A stretch of DNA of 64,000 bases from Nonomuraea typhae (GTDB taxonomy: Bacteria > Actinomycetota > Actinomycetes > Streptosporangiales > Streptosporangiaceae): positions 1 to 64,000 of the forward strand of contig NZ_VRLV01000003.1 in NCBI RefSeq assembly GCF_009760925.1, written 5' to 3'. A model generated the notes under the pieces. That model saw only the letters and a list, made by a program, of their open reading frames with translations. It was not told the DNA's origin and made no database searches. Of this stretch, positions 8,135 through 15,703 are shown piece after piece (the first letter of the stretch is position 1; every line of letters starts with the position of its first letter). A program made the position numbers and the translations under genes.

Positions 8135-9335
8135 CGGGCTTGCCGTACATCGTGCAGATCGCGGCGCTCTGGAGCGCCTGGGCGGCCTTGGCGATCTTCG
8201 GGTCGGCCTCGTACTCGGCCCAGTACTCCGTCGAGACGAGGACGGTCGCCGTCCGGGTGCCGCTCTGGTCGGTGACGGTGGTGGTGAGGTAGCCGGGGAT
8301 GCCGCCGTCGTGGCCCCAGAACGTGCCGCACGGATGGGCGGCGTGCTGGATGCCCAGCCCGTATCCGGGCCCGTCCGGCTGGCGGGGATCGACCGGCACG
8401 GTGGTGCGCAGCTGGGCCAGTTGCGCGGCGGGCAGGAGCTTGCCGGACATCAGCGCGCCGTAGAACCGGGCCCAGTCCCGCGTCGTGGACACCACCGCCC
8501 CGGCCGCTCCGCCCCATCCGGGGCTGTTGCCGGACACGTCCACGTGACCGTTGCGGCGCGGGCCGGCGAGGTCCCGGACCGCGGCCGGCACGCTCGGGGG
8601 CATGTGCGCGGCGTCCCGCTCGTACCCGCGGGCGTAGGAGCCCCGCCAGGTGGAGTCCGTGGCGAGATAGGTGTGCTTGAGCCCGAGCGGCCGGGCGATC
8701 CGGTCCCTGACCAGCGCGGCCACGCTCGTCCCGGTGACCCGCTCCAGCACGGCGCCGAGCGCGGCGTAGTTGGTGTTGCTGTAGGACCACTTCTTGCCCG
8801 GCGCGAACAGCGGGTCGTGCTTCACGCCCACGGCGAGCAGCTGCGCCGAGGTCCAGCGCCGCCGATCCTTGCCCAGCATCGAGGGCCGGAGCGCGGGGTC
8901 GGTGGTGTAGTCGAACAGGCCGCTGGTGTGGTTGAGCAGCATGCGCAGCGTGATCGCGCCGCCGTTGGGCACCTTGCCCGGCAGCCATTTCTCCACCGGA
9001 TCGGTCAGGGCCAGTTTGCCCTCGGCGACCAGTTGCAGGACCAGCGTGGCCGTCATGGTCTTCGTGTTGGACGCCACCCGGAACTCGTCGCCGGGCTTGA
9101 GCAGGTGATCCCGCCTGGTCCAGGCGGCCTGCTCGGCGATCTCCACCGGCCGGCCGCGCCCGTCGTCGACCCGCACGAGCACGCCGGGCGCCCCGGCGTC
9201 CACGAGCGCGCGGGCCAGTTTCCGCAGTTCGTTCCCTGTCGTGTACGGCGTGGCCCCGGCGGCGGCCGGGGAGGCCGCGGCCACGCTCACGGCCAGCGTA
9301 AGAGCAGCAGTAATCCGACGCATATATGGGGACAT
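8124..9335 (-). CDS. Secreted serine hydrolase, class C beta-lactamase / DD-carboxypeptidase fold
   Basis: 403 residues with a signal peptide (about 1-29; the AAASPAAAGA stretch gives a likely cleavage site). The active-site S-x-x-K is SNTK in FRVASNTKTMTATL, the Y-x-N motif is YSN in KWSYSNTNYAALG, and the third motif is HDG in TFWGHDGGIPGY. This pattern is that of D-Ala-D-Ala carboxypeptidase/EstB-like hydrolases. GGAGG lies 9 nt before the ATG at 9335. It follows the lanthipeptide synthetase on the same strand after 80 bp, so it may be cotranscribed with it, and its 3' end overlaps the convergent AfsR-like gene by 11 bp. Role in cell-wall trimming, ester hydrolysis or peptide processing is open. 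Confidence 0.88.
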   Translation of the reverse strand: MSPYMRRITAALTLAVSVAAASPAAAGATPYTTGNELRKLARALVDAGAPGVLVRVDDGRGRPVEIAEQAAWTRRDHLLKPGDEFRVASNTKTMTATLVLQLVAEGKLALTDPVEKWLPGKVPNGGAITLRMLLNHTSGLFDYTTDPALRPSMLGKDRRRWTSAQLLAVGVKHDPLFAPGKKWSYSNTNYAALGAVLERVTGTSVAALVRDRIARPLGLKHTYLATDSTWRGSYARGYERDAAHMPPSVPAAVRDLAGPRRNGHVDVSGNSPGWGGAAGAVVSTTRDWARFYGALMSGKLLPAAQLAQLRTTVPVDPRQPDGPGYGLGIQHAAHPCGTFWGHDGGIPGYLTTTVTDQSGTRTATVLVSTEYWAEYEADPKIAKAAQALQSAAICTMYGKPASR

Positions 9336-9415
9336 TGACCCGTTCCTCCGGGTGAGTAGGCGATGCGAACGCCCCCACCCTGGGCCCCATCGCTCACAAA
9401 CCGCACACAGCGCGC

Positions 9416-11929
9416 TCAGAAAGGGCCGGCGACGCCGGTGGCGGGGCCGAGGTCGCGCAGGCGGGTGAGAAAGGCGAGGACACCGGCGGTCCCGGCGGCC
9501 CACGACAGCCCGCCGGGCCCGCGCACCGGCGGATCCGGGGGCGCGTCGGCGCCGAGCAGCAGGAGCTGGGTGGCGGCCGACTCGGCCGCGGCCAGGAAGC
9601 GCTCGTCGTGACCGGCGAGGTCGCAGAACAACTCGCCGATGCCCGCCACCCCGCAGCACTGGCCCGCCGTGGAGAGGTAGGGCAGCCACCGCAGGCACCC
9701 GTCCGCGCACGTCACGGCCAGGTCGGTGAGCGAGCCGCCGGGCAGGTGCGGGGAGGCGGCCAGCAGGACCCGGCCCATCCCGGCCAAGCCACGGCACCAG
9801 GAGGCGGACAGCGGTACGGCGTCGGGCTCCGCGACCCGGCCGGCGAGCGCCGCCACCTGCCCGGCGAGCGCGCTCACGCGGCCGGCGAACAACCGCTCCG
9901 CCTCCCGCGACGGGGAGCGGCGGACGAACTGCCGGAGGAACTCGGCCGACCCGGCCTGGCCGTGGGCGATGCCGATGGTGGTGTCCAGCCCGGGGATCGG
10001 CACCTCCTGCTGGGGGAAGAACGAGACAGGGGTGTCGTGCGCGCGGACGAGTGCGAGGCAGCGGCGGGCGATCGCGTGGTGGTCCGGCCGCGGATCCAGT
10101 TCGCTCAGCAGCAGGTGGCCCAGTCCGACGCCGGCGGCGCCGAGGATCAGGTCGTCGCCTTCGGGCTCACCGGTGAGGGCTTCGGCAGGGAGCGGGGTCG
10201 CGGCCACGCCAGCCGCCCCGGCTCTCCGCAGGAAGATCTCCGCGCCGGTGGTGCCGAGGTACAGCGCGGGCCGCAGCTTCACCCGCTCGGCGGTGCGCCT
10301 CGTGGCCGTGGCCAATCGCGCCACGGTGGCGGCCACCCCTGGGCGGTCCAGGTGGGGCAGCAGGCACAGCCCGATGCCGGCCGTACCCCGGTAGACGCTC
10401 GCGTCGAGGGCCTCGTCCGGCTGGTCGAGCGCCTGGTCGACGCCGTGCACCAGGGCGGTGAGGACGCGCTCCACCAGCGCGGCGGTGCCGGGTCCGCGCC
10501 GGTGCGGGGCAGGGGTGTGGCGCCGGGCCGGCCGTACGCCGGGCGGCGGGTGAGCGTCGGCCAGTGCGGTGAACGCGGCCGTCATGGCCGCGGGCTCGCC
10601 CGAGAGCAAGCCGGTGATCAGGGCCACCACGGGCGGCGGCCGGTCGCCGTGGATCCGGTCGAGCATGCGCAGCGCCATCAGGCGTGAGGCGTCCGGGTCG
10701 CGCTCGGAGACGAGCGGTTCCGCGCCGGTCAGGGCGGCGAACAGCGTCATGCCGAGCGCGTGCAGGTCGTCACGCGGCTCGGCGGGCTCGCCGGCCACCT
10801 GCCGGGCCGGGGCGTACCCCTTGGTGCCGCCCCGGATCCTCACGTCGTGGTGGTTGCAGTGGCCGAAGTCGATGTAGGTCACCGCGTCGCCGGTCATGCT
10901 GACGACGAGGTTCTTCGGACTCAGGTCGCGCAGCAGGTAGCCGTGGGCGTGGATGTCCCGCAGGGTCCGGGCGAGCAGGTGCGCGAGCCGGTCGAGGCTG
11001 CGGCCCGCCTCCGGGTCCGGCAGGTAGCGCCCCTTGCGGGCGACGTCCTCGGTCAGGCTGAACTTCCCGTCGAAGGAGGTGACCAGATACTCGTCGGCGC
11101 CGTGCCGGAAGTGGTCGCGGAAGCGCGCCACGCCCGGGACCTCCCGTAAGGCGGTCAGCACGAACCGCTCGTTGCGCAGGCGGATCCGGGTGTCGTCACC
11201 GTCGGGCGACTCCGCGACGTACGCCCGTGCCTGTTTCACCACGACCGTCTCACCGGTGCGGACGTCGGTGGCCGCGTACACGTTGCCGCGCACCGACTCC
11301 ATCAGTCCCTTGAAGAGCCGGTAGTGGTTGCCGATCAGCACCGGGCCGTCCGCTTCGTGGCGTACGGCCGGCCGGAACGGGTCGGTGGCCCACGGGGGCT
11401 GCCGGTAGGTGAGCAGGGCCATGCCCTCGAAGGTCTCGCCACCGGGGCCGGTCATGATCGATCGCAGGTTCCCGTCCCTGCCCGCCACGAGGATGCTCCG
11501 GAACGGCCCGTACCGGTAGTAGACGGGCGCGTCCGGCGCCAGGCGGCGATCGCTGAGCACCTGGGGCCCGGGCCTGCCGCGGAGCAGGTCCACCAGGCCG
11601 GCGCCGAGGTGGACCAGCCGGTCCTGGTCCGGGTAGATCGTGACCGCCTTCCCCACGCTCGGCGGCGCGGTGATGCCGTCGTTCAGCTCGCCGAGCACCT
11701 TCACCGACCGGGCCACCTTGAACGCGCAGCCCGCGGTGAGCAGGTACGGCACCAGCACGCTCACGAGGCCGGGGAAGTCGGCCGCCCGCGACGAGACGTG
11801 GAACTTCCAGCCGTGCTCGGGCAGCCGCTGCCCTGGCGGCTCCACGTGCAGCCACGTGGCCGTGCGCCGGACCTGGCCGCCGGCGGCGGATACCAGGTCC
11901 GACACGGTGGCCGCGATCGTCGCCGTCAT
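9416..11929 (-). CDS. Lanthipeptide synthetase, LanKC/LanL type (lyase-kinase-cyclase)
   Basis: 837 residues in the three-domain order of class III/IV synthetases. N-terminal lyase-like region about 1-215 (VEPPGQRLPEHGWKFHVS); Ser/Thr-kinase domain about 222-480 with the ATP-site Lys in TVVVKQARAY, catalytic loop YLLRDLSPKNLVVS and a metal-binding DFGHC; C-terminal LanC-like cyclase about 510-837 with GTAGIGLCL, GIAHGQAGSAEFL, SWCRGLAGMG and GQCCGVAGIG. Class III cyclases usually lack zinc ligands and class IV have Cys-Cys-His; here the positions read C712, C758 and C759, so the His is Cys. The enzyme would phosphorylate and eliminate Ser/Thr in the precursor, then form thioether rings. It starts 23 bp after the precursor stop. 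No dedicated exporter gene is adjacent. Confidence 0.9.
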   Translation of the reverse strand: MTATIAATVSDLVSAAGGQVRRTATWLHVEPPGQRLPEHGWKFHVSSRAADFPGLVSVLVPYLLTAGCAFKVARSVKVLGELNDGITAPPSVGKAVTIYPDQDRLVHLGAGLVDLLRGRPGPQVLSDRRLAPDAPVYYRYGPFRSILVAGRDGNLRSIMTGPGGETFEGMALLTYRQPPWATDPFRPAVRHEADGPVLIGNHYRLFKGLMESVRGNVYAATDVRTGETVVVKQARAYVAESPDGDDTRIRLRNERFVLTALREVPGVARFRDHFRHGADEYLVTSFDGKFSLTEDVARKGRYLPDPEAGRSLDRLAHLLARTLRDIHAHGYLLRDLSPKNLVVSMTGDAVTYIDFGHCNHHDVRIRGGTKGYAPARQVAGEPAEPRDDLHALGMTLFAALTGAEPLVSERDPDASRLMALRMLDRIHGDRPPPVVALITGLLSGEPAAMTAAFTALADAHPPPGVRPARRHTPAPHRRGPGTAALVERVLTALVHGVDQALDQPDEALDASVYRGTAGIGLCLLPHLDRPGVAATVARLATATRRTAERVKLRPALYLGTTGAEIFLRRAGAAGVAATPLPAEALTGEPEGDDLILGAAGVGLGHLLLSELDPRPDHHAIARRCLALVRAHDTPVSFFPQQEVPIPGLDTTIGIAHGQAGSAEFLRQFVRRSPSREAERLFAGRVSALAGQVAALAGRVAEPDAVPLSASWCRGLAGMGRVLLAASPHLPGGSLTDLAVTCADGCLRWLPYLSTAGQCCGVAGIGELFCDLAGHDERFLAAAESAATQLLLLGADAPPDPPVRGPGGLSWAAGTAGVLAFLTRLRDLGPATGVAGPF

Positions 11930-11952
11930 GTCACCGCGGGCCGGCGATCGCC

Positions 11953-12129
11953 TCAGATGGCGTCGTCAGCCGTGGGGACAACGGAGTTCTCGGTGTTCCG
12001 GCATGCCAGCGTGCAGGTGATCCAGCACGCGGCGATCTCGTGGAGCGTGGCGCCTTCCAGGAACTCGACGCCGACCTCGGGCGGGGCGATGCCGGCGTCG
12101 CGAGGGGCCAGTTCAAGCAGTGCCCTCAT
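11953..12129 (-). CDS. Lanthipeptide precursor peptide (LanA), putative
   Basis: 58 residues, read directly from the sequence because it is short. It begins MRALLELAPRD, comparable to the LLDLQ-type leader helix of class III precursors, continues with an acidic leader (PPEVGVEFLEGATLHEI), and ends in a Cys/Thr-rich core around AACWITCTLACRNTENSVV with three Cys and several Thr/Ser. AAAGGA is 6 nt before the ATG. It lies immediately upstream of, and is cotranscribed with, the synthetase. The core lacks the canonical Ser-x2-Ser-x3-Cys labionin motif, so ordinary lanthionine/methyllanthionine rings are more likely. Identification rests on position, composition and leader similarity. Confidence 0.8.
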   Translation of the reverse strand: MRALLELAPRDAGIAPPEVGVEFLEGATLHEIAACWITCTLACRNTENSVVPTADDAI

Positions 12130-12226
12130 GGCGATCCTTTCTGCTTCCGGGAGATTCCGGGCATAGGGCTGGTTGCGCAGTGGGCGTGCTCGCGACCCAC
12201 GGTAGTACAGTCCGGCGTTCGGGCAG
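12130..12226 (-). promoter_or_regulatory. Presumed promoter region of the lanthipeptide operon
   Basis: The 97 bp between the flavoprotein gene and the precursor ATG. It must carry the operon promoter if the operon is independent of the upstream flavoprotein gene on the same strand, but I cannot point to convincing -35/-10 elements or a terminator here. Confidence 0.3.
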
Positions 12227-13495
12227 TTACGAGGTCAGCGGAATGTTGCGGGCGAACAGGTTGGCCGGGTCGTAGACCTTCTTGATCGCGGCCAGCCGCT
12301 CCCCCGTGGCGCCCGGGTAGACCTCGGCCGCGTCCTCGTCGGTCGGGTGCGTGAGGAAGTTCCCGTACGCGCCCGAGACGTGCGGCTTCAGCGCCGCCCA
12401 CAGCGCCTCGAAGGCGGGCAGCCGCGGCCCGTGCTGCTCCGGCGTGCCCAGGAGCACGGTCTGCACCATGGCCACCGCGTCACGGTGCGCGAACGCGGTC
12501 GCCTCCGCGGGAACCCGGTTGAGCGCCCCGCCGATCGCGCGGATCTCCCGATACATCAGCGGGATCTCCGCCTCCGCGAAGGTGTCGATCAGCTCGTCGG
12601 TCAGGTCGCTCGCGAACCGGTTGCGCACGATCGGCTGGAAGCCCGGCGGCAGGAACGCATCCTCCAGCACCTCGGCGTACGGCACCACCTTGACGTCCTT
12701 GGCCACCAGGTCACCCAGCGCGGCCAGCGACTCCACGGCCGCCGGGTCGTCGCCGGCGTAGGCGGCCAGGATCACCACGGAAGGCGGCGCCTGCTCGCCG
12801 AAGGCGGGAAAGAGCTGGGCCGTCGAGGTGAGCCCCTCATCGGCCGTCCGCAGCGCGTCCCTCCACTTCTTCAGTACGGCTGCCGCCTGCCCGGCCGGAT
12901 AGGTGAAGCGGGCGAAGGTGACGGCCGACTCCCGCTCGGCGGTCACCTCGAAGGCGGTGACCACGCCGGCGTGCCCGCCGCCGCCCCGGATCGCCCAGAA
13001 CAGATCGGCGTTCTCCTGCTCACTCGCCCGGACGATCTCGCCGGAGGCGGTCACCACCTCGGCCGCGACCAGCCGGTCGACGGCGGGCCCGTACTTGCGC
13101 ACCATCCAGCCGATTCCGCCGCCGGTCAGCAGCCCGCCGACCCCTACGGACCTGGTGTCACCCGACGAGATCGCCAGCCCGTGCGGAGCCAGCGTCTCGG
13201 CGACCTGGCCCCACGTGGCGCCGGCGCCGAGCCGTACCCGCCGCCCGTCGACCTCGATCCCGTTGAGCTGCGACAAGTCGGCCACCACGCCGCCGTCGTT
13301 GGTGCCGTATCCGGCGCCGTGATGCCCGCCGCTGCGCACCGACAGCTCCAGCCCTTCGCGCGCGGCGAACCGCACCGCCTCGGCGACCTCCTCGGCCGTG
13401 CGGGGGCGGAAGACGTAAGCAGGGCTGCCCGCGTGGGCGAAGCTCCCAGCGACCTGCGCATACGCCGCATCCCCGGGACGAATAGTCTCAATCAT
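12227..13495 (-). CDS. FAD-linked oxidoreductase, berberine-bridge-enzyme (BBE) family
   Basis: 422 residues of the PCMH-fold FAD oxidoreductases with a C-terminal BBE segment. The FAD domain spans about 5-190: VFRPRTAEEVAEAVRFA, then RSGGHHGAGYG in which the His probably carries the covalent 8-alpha-N1-histidyl FAD, and GGLLTGGGIGWMVRKYG. The second Cys found in bicovalent members is not apparent near the GGGxG motif, so attachment is probably single. The C-terminus (VYPGATGERLAAIKKVYDPANLFARN) is the BBE signature. The ATG at 13495 is chosen because of the AAGGG stretch upstream; a longer start at 13528 has none. It could oxidise sugars, phenolics or a natural-product intermediate. It lies upstream of the lanthipeptide operon on the same strand, so participation there is possible but unproven. 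Confidence 0.85.
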   Translation of the reverse strand: MIETIRPGDAAYAQVAGSFAHAGSPAYVFRPRTAEEVAEAVRFAAREGLELSVRSGGHHGAGYGTNDGGVVADLSQLNGIEVDGRRVRLGAGATWGQVAETLAPHGLAISSGDTRSVGVGGLLTGGGIGWMVRKYGPAVDRLVAAEVVTASGEIVRASEQENADLFWAIRGGGGHAGVVTAFEVTAERESAVTFARFTYPAGQAAAVLKKWRDALRTADEGLTSTAQLFPAFGEQAPPSVVILAAYAGDDPAAVESLAALGDLVAKDVKVVPYAEVLEDAFLPPGFQPIVRNRFASDLTDELIDTFAEAEIPLMYREIRAIGGALNRVPAEATAFAHRDAVAMVQTVLLGTPEQHGPRLPAFEALWAALKPHVSGAYGNFLTHPTDEDAAEVYPGATGERLAAIKKVYDPANLFARNIPLTS

Positions 13496-13599
13496 CTCTT
13501 TCTTCCCTTCAGTGACTTTCTGCAACATAGCGGAATGCGAGCGACATTCCGACGGCGCAGAGAATCCGGGCGCGGGCCGGCGGGAAGCAGCCCGCCGCG

Positions 13600-14158
13600 T
13601 CAGGGGACGTTGACACGCTCGCGGGTCCCGGATGCCACCTGCTGAAGGGCGAGGGCGCTGCGTTCCCACCGCACCGCGCCAGCCGGGCCACGACTGGTCG
13701 AGAAGACGGTGGAGGGCGTTCGGCGTCGGCCTTTCGCTCGTCCGGGGCGCAGGCGGCGGAGATCTGGAGGAGTTCGTGCCCGGGCGGGGCCAGGGTGGGG
13801 TCGGCGAGGCTGTAGCGGGCGGCGTAGATCCGGTCGTCGAGGTCCAGGACCCGGAACCAATCGGGGCCGCCGCCGGCCCGCAGGCCCAGGTTGACCGTTG
13901 CCGTGCGGGCGCCGGGCCAGGTGAGCGAGCCGTCGCCGGTCAGCCGGCGCGCCGCGGTCAGGCTGGTGGCCAGGATCGCAGGACCCTCGGGCGGGCCGGA
14001 GACCCGGGTCCGGGTGCGGATCCGGACGCCGAGGCCAGTGGCTCGCCCGGCGAGAAGCTCGACCAGGGTGGACCACCCGCCGGTCACGTACCGGACGCCG
14101 CCGGCGAGCGCCCGGCGAAGGCGCTGGTGGGCGAAGGCGGCCGAGAGCCGCCGGTCGG
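13600..14158 (-). pseudogene. FAD-dependent (phytoene-desaturase-like) oxidoreductase, 3' fragment with frameshift
   Basis: From 14158 down to about 13722 one frame encodes a recognisable C-terminal half of an NAD(P)/FAD amine-oxidase-like enzyme (LAGGVRYVTGGWSTLVELL, then RTRTRVSGPPEG, LRAGGGPDWFRVLDLDDRIY and SLADPTLAPPGHELL). Near 13722 the frame shifts, and the remaining sense (VRWERSALALQQVASG) continues in another frame to a stop at 13600. The N-terminal Rossmann FAD-binding half is absent: sequence upstream of 14158 is an ECF sigma factor on the other strand. So this is a broken, non-functional remnant. Confidence 0.7.
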
Positions 14159-14439
14159 TCACCGTCCGCACGGCGATCCGGCTGGCCCGCCGGCACGAGG
14201 CGGAGGTCCCTGCGGAGGAGACGCTCACGGACCGCCACTCCCCCTCCCCGGAAGGGCTGGTGGACATCGACGACGCGCTGGCGCGGCTGCCGGTCTAGCA
14301 GCGCGTCGTGCTGGTCCTGCGTACCCGGGAAGGACTCCGCGAACAGGAGATCGCCACCACGCTGGGGATCCCGGCGGGGACCGTGAAATCCCGGCTGCAT
14401 CGAGCCAGGGCCGCGTTCCGGGAGGTGTGGGAGTCGTGA
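14158..14439 (+). pseudogene. ECF sigma factor remnant (regions 2.4-4 only, in-frame stop)
   Basis: The frame from 14158 reads VTVRTAIRLARRHEAEV, then VDIDDALARLPV followed by a TAG at 14296-14298, and continues in the same frame as QRVVLVLRTREGLREQEIAT, TLGIPAGTVKSRLHRARAAF and a stop at 14437-14439. The second part is a clear sigma region 4 helix-turn-helix. The region 2 core needed for polymerase and -10 binding is missing, cut at 14158 where the oxidoreductase fragment on the other strand begins. Both the missing 5' half and the TAG indicate a pseudogene. Confidence 0.8.
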
Positions 14440-14690
14440 ACGAGCCCGTGGCACACCCCGCCATCGATCCGATCGACCGCCTGGCCATCCTCGCGGCCGC
14501 CCTGCCCGGCGCCGTCGTCGGGCAGCGCCGCCTGGCCGCCCCCTTCGAGGCCGTGTGGCAGGTCGCCGCGGACCTGGAGAACGCCACCCCCCGCTACGAA
14601 CCCGGCGTGGCCCGGGTGCGGGTCGTCGAGGAGCGCGGCGAGTTCCTGCGCCTGCTGGTGCAGGACACCGCCGCCCCCTCTGAGCACTGA
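14436..14690 (+). pseudogene. SRPBCC-like protein, truncated
   Basis: An 84-residue frame starting at a GTG that overlaps the sigma remnant stop (GTGA). AAPFEAVWQVAADLENATPRY resembles the N-terminal strand/helix of SRPBCC (START-like) ligand-binding proteins, which are usually about 140-160 residues. The sequence stops at QDTAAPSEH, before the second half of the fold. In related operons such a gene follows a sigma factor; here both are damaged. Likely a relic, though a short protein could still be made. Confidence 0.5.
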
Positions 14691-14749
14691 GCCCGGACTT
14701 TGCCGTCGCCCGCTCGTCGGAGCCCGGCGCGCGGGGAAGGCAGCTAGCG

Positions 14750-15439
14750 ATGAACCACCCCGCAGAAGACGCGCTCGTCGACGTCGAGCCGTGCAGTGCT
14801 CGCTGCGCCCAGATCCTGACCGGCAGGGAACACCTCACGCTGCTGGTCAGCCCGGGAAATCCCTACTTCTCCGCCGCGCGCCTGGCGGCGACGTTCAGAT
14901 GGGCCGCCCGGGCGGTCAAGAAGGTCGACGTGCTGGTCTCCGACCTGGAGATGACCGTTGCGACCTATCTCGCCCGGGGCCGGCCGGAGCATCACGCCTA
15001 CCGCAGAGCCCGGGCCGACATCAGCCAGATGGCGGCCCGGATCCGGCGCGCCCGCGACACCGTGGGCCGGCCGTACCCGCGCGTGAGCGAGTTCGCCGAC
15101 TGGTCGGGCACCGCCGAGTACCGCCGCGGGCTGGCCTACGCCCGCCGGGCCATCGCCGACCCCGAGTACGGACCACTCCTGCGCGCGGGGACCCGAGCCG
15201 CGCTCATGGCCAGGATGCCCGAGGGCTGGGAGCCCACTCCTCGGCAGATCGACATCGGCCAGGTGCACAGCGAGAAGACCCTGCCGTTCGTCATCAACGC
15301 CGTCGGGATCCTCGGCGTGCCCGAGACGGTCACCGCCTACAGCCGTCTCACCCCCGACACCCGCTACTTCTTCACCGAGGACGCCAGATTCCGCGCCTTC
15401 CCCGGTCAGGGATACATCGCCCTGCGCATTCGGCCATGA
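14750..15439 (+). CDS. tRNA-dependent cyclodipeptide synthase (CDPS)
   Basis: 229 residues with the CDPS hallmarks seen in AlbC. LTLLVSPGNPYFSAARL (about 29-45) matches the ISAGNSYFS loop: S34 would be the catalytic Ser that receives the first aminoacyl group and N37 matches AlbC N40. DVLVSDLEMTVATYLARG matches the P1-pocket strand-helix; VSEFADWSGTAEYRRGL is the conserved ExxxxxxYR region. Near the end VHSEKTLPF contains a Glu that aligns roughly with catalytic E182, and VTAYSRL aligns with Y202, so it resembles the NYQ/NYH rather than XYP subfamily. It uses two aminoacyl-tRNAs to make a diketopiperazine. GGAAGG precedes the ATG by 10 nt. No cyclodipeptide oxidase, P450 or methyltransferase is adjacent, so product and tailoring cannot be predicted. 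Confidence 0.88.
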   Translation: MNHPAEDALVDVEPCSARCAQILTGREHLTLLVSPGNPYFSAARLAATFRWAARAVKKVDVLVSDLEMTVATYLARGRPEHHAYRRARADISQMAARIRRARDTVGRPYPRVSEFADWSGTAEYRRGLAYARRAIADPEYGPLLRAGTRAALMARMPEGWEPTPRQIDIGQVHSEKTLPFVINAVGILGVPETVTAYSRLTPDTRYFFTEDARFRAFPGQGYIALRIRP

Positions 15440-15441
15440 GT

Positions 15442-15488
15442 GTGTCAAGTTATATTGACACACTCCGGCCGTCAATATAACTTGACAC
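15442..15488. promoter_or_regulatory. Perfect 18-bp inverted repeat: operator and promoter of the HTH/Clp_N cluster
   Basis: GTGTCAAGTTATATTGAC (15442-15459) and its exact reverse complement (15471-15488) are separated by 11 bp. Each arm carries TTGACA. TTGACA at 15455-15460 with TAACTT at 15478-15483 (17-bp spacing) would start transcription at about 15490, the GTG start itself. The high AT content is conspicuous in this genome. Most likely the binding site of the adjacent HTH protein. It begins two bases after the CDPS stop. Confidence 0.75.
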
Positions 15489-15489
15489 C

Positions 15490-15696
15490 GTGACCGAAGA
15501 CCCCAACCCGGCCGGCCCGGACCCCGCCGTGGGCCTCAAGGCCGTCGTGGCCCTGCGCAAGCTCGCCGATCATCTGGAGGCCCTCCACGTGCGCAACGCC
15601 AGAGCCCGTGGATGGTCCTGGCAGGTGATCGCCGACGCACTGGGTGTCACCAGGCAGGCCGTACACCAGAAACTCGCCCAGCGGACGCAGAGTTAG
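15490..15696 (+). CDS. Small helix-turn-helix protein
   Basis: 68 residues, starting at GTG 15490 directly after the inverted repeat, with no room for a Shine-Dalgarno, so the mRNA is probably leaderless. Helices at VGLKAVVALRKLADHLEALH are followed by a textbook HTH, WSWQVIADALGVTRQAVHQKL. It is paired with the Clp_N protein 7 bp downstream, an arrangement seen in many actinomycetes. Expected role: autorepressor acting on the upstream 18-bp dyad. Confidence 0.8.
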   Translation: MTEDPNPAGPDPAVGLKAVVALRKLADHLEALHVRNARARGWSWQVIADALGVTRQAVHQKLAQRTQS

Positions 15697-15703
15697 GAGC
15701 CCG

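Noticed and set aside
11953..12129. Labionin-type class III core
   Set aside because: No Ser-x2-Ser-x3-Cys is present in the precursor core.
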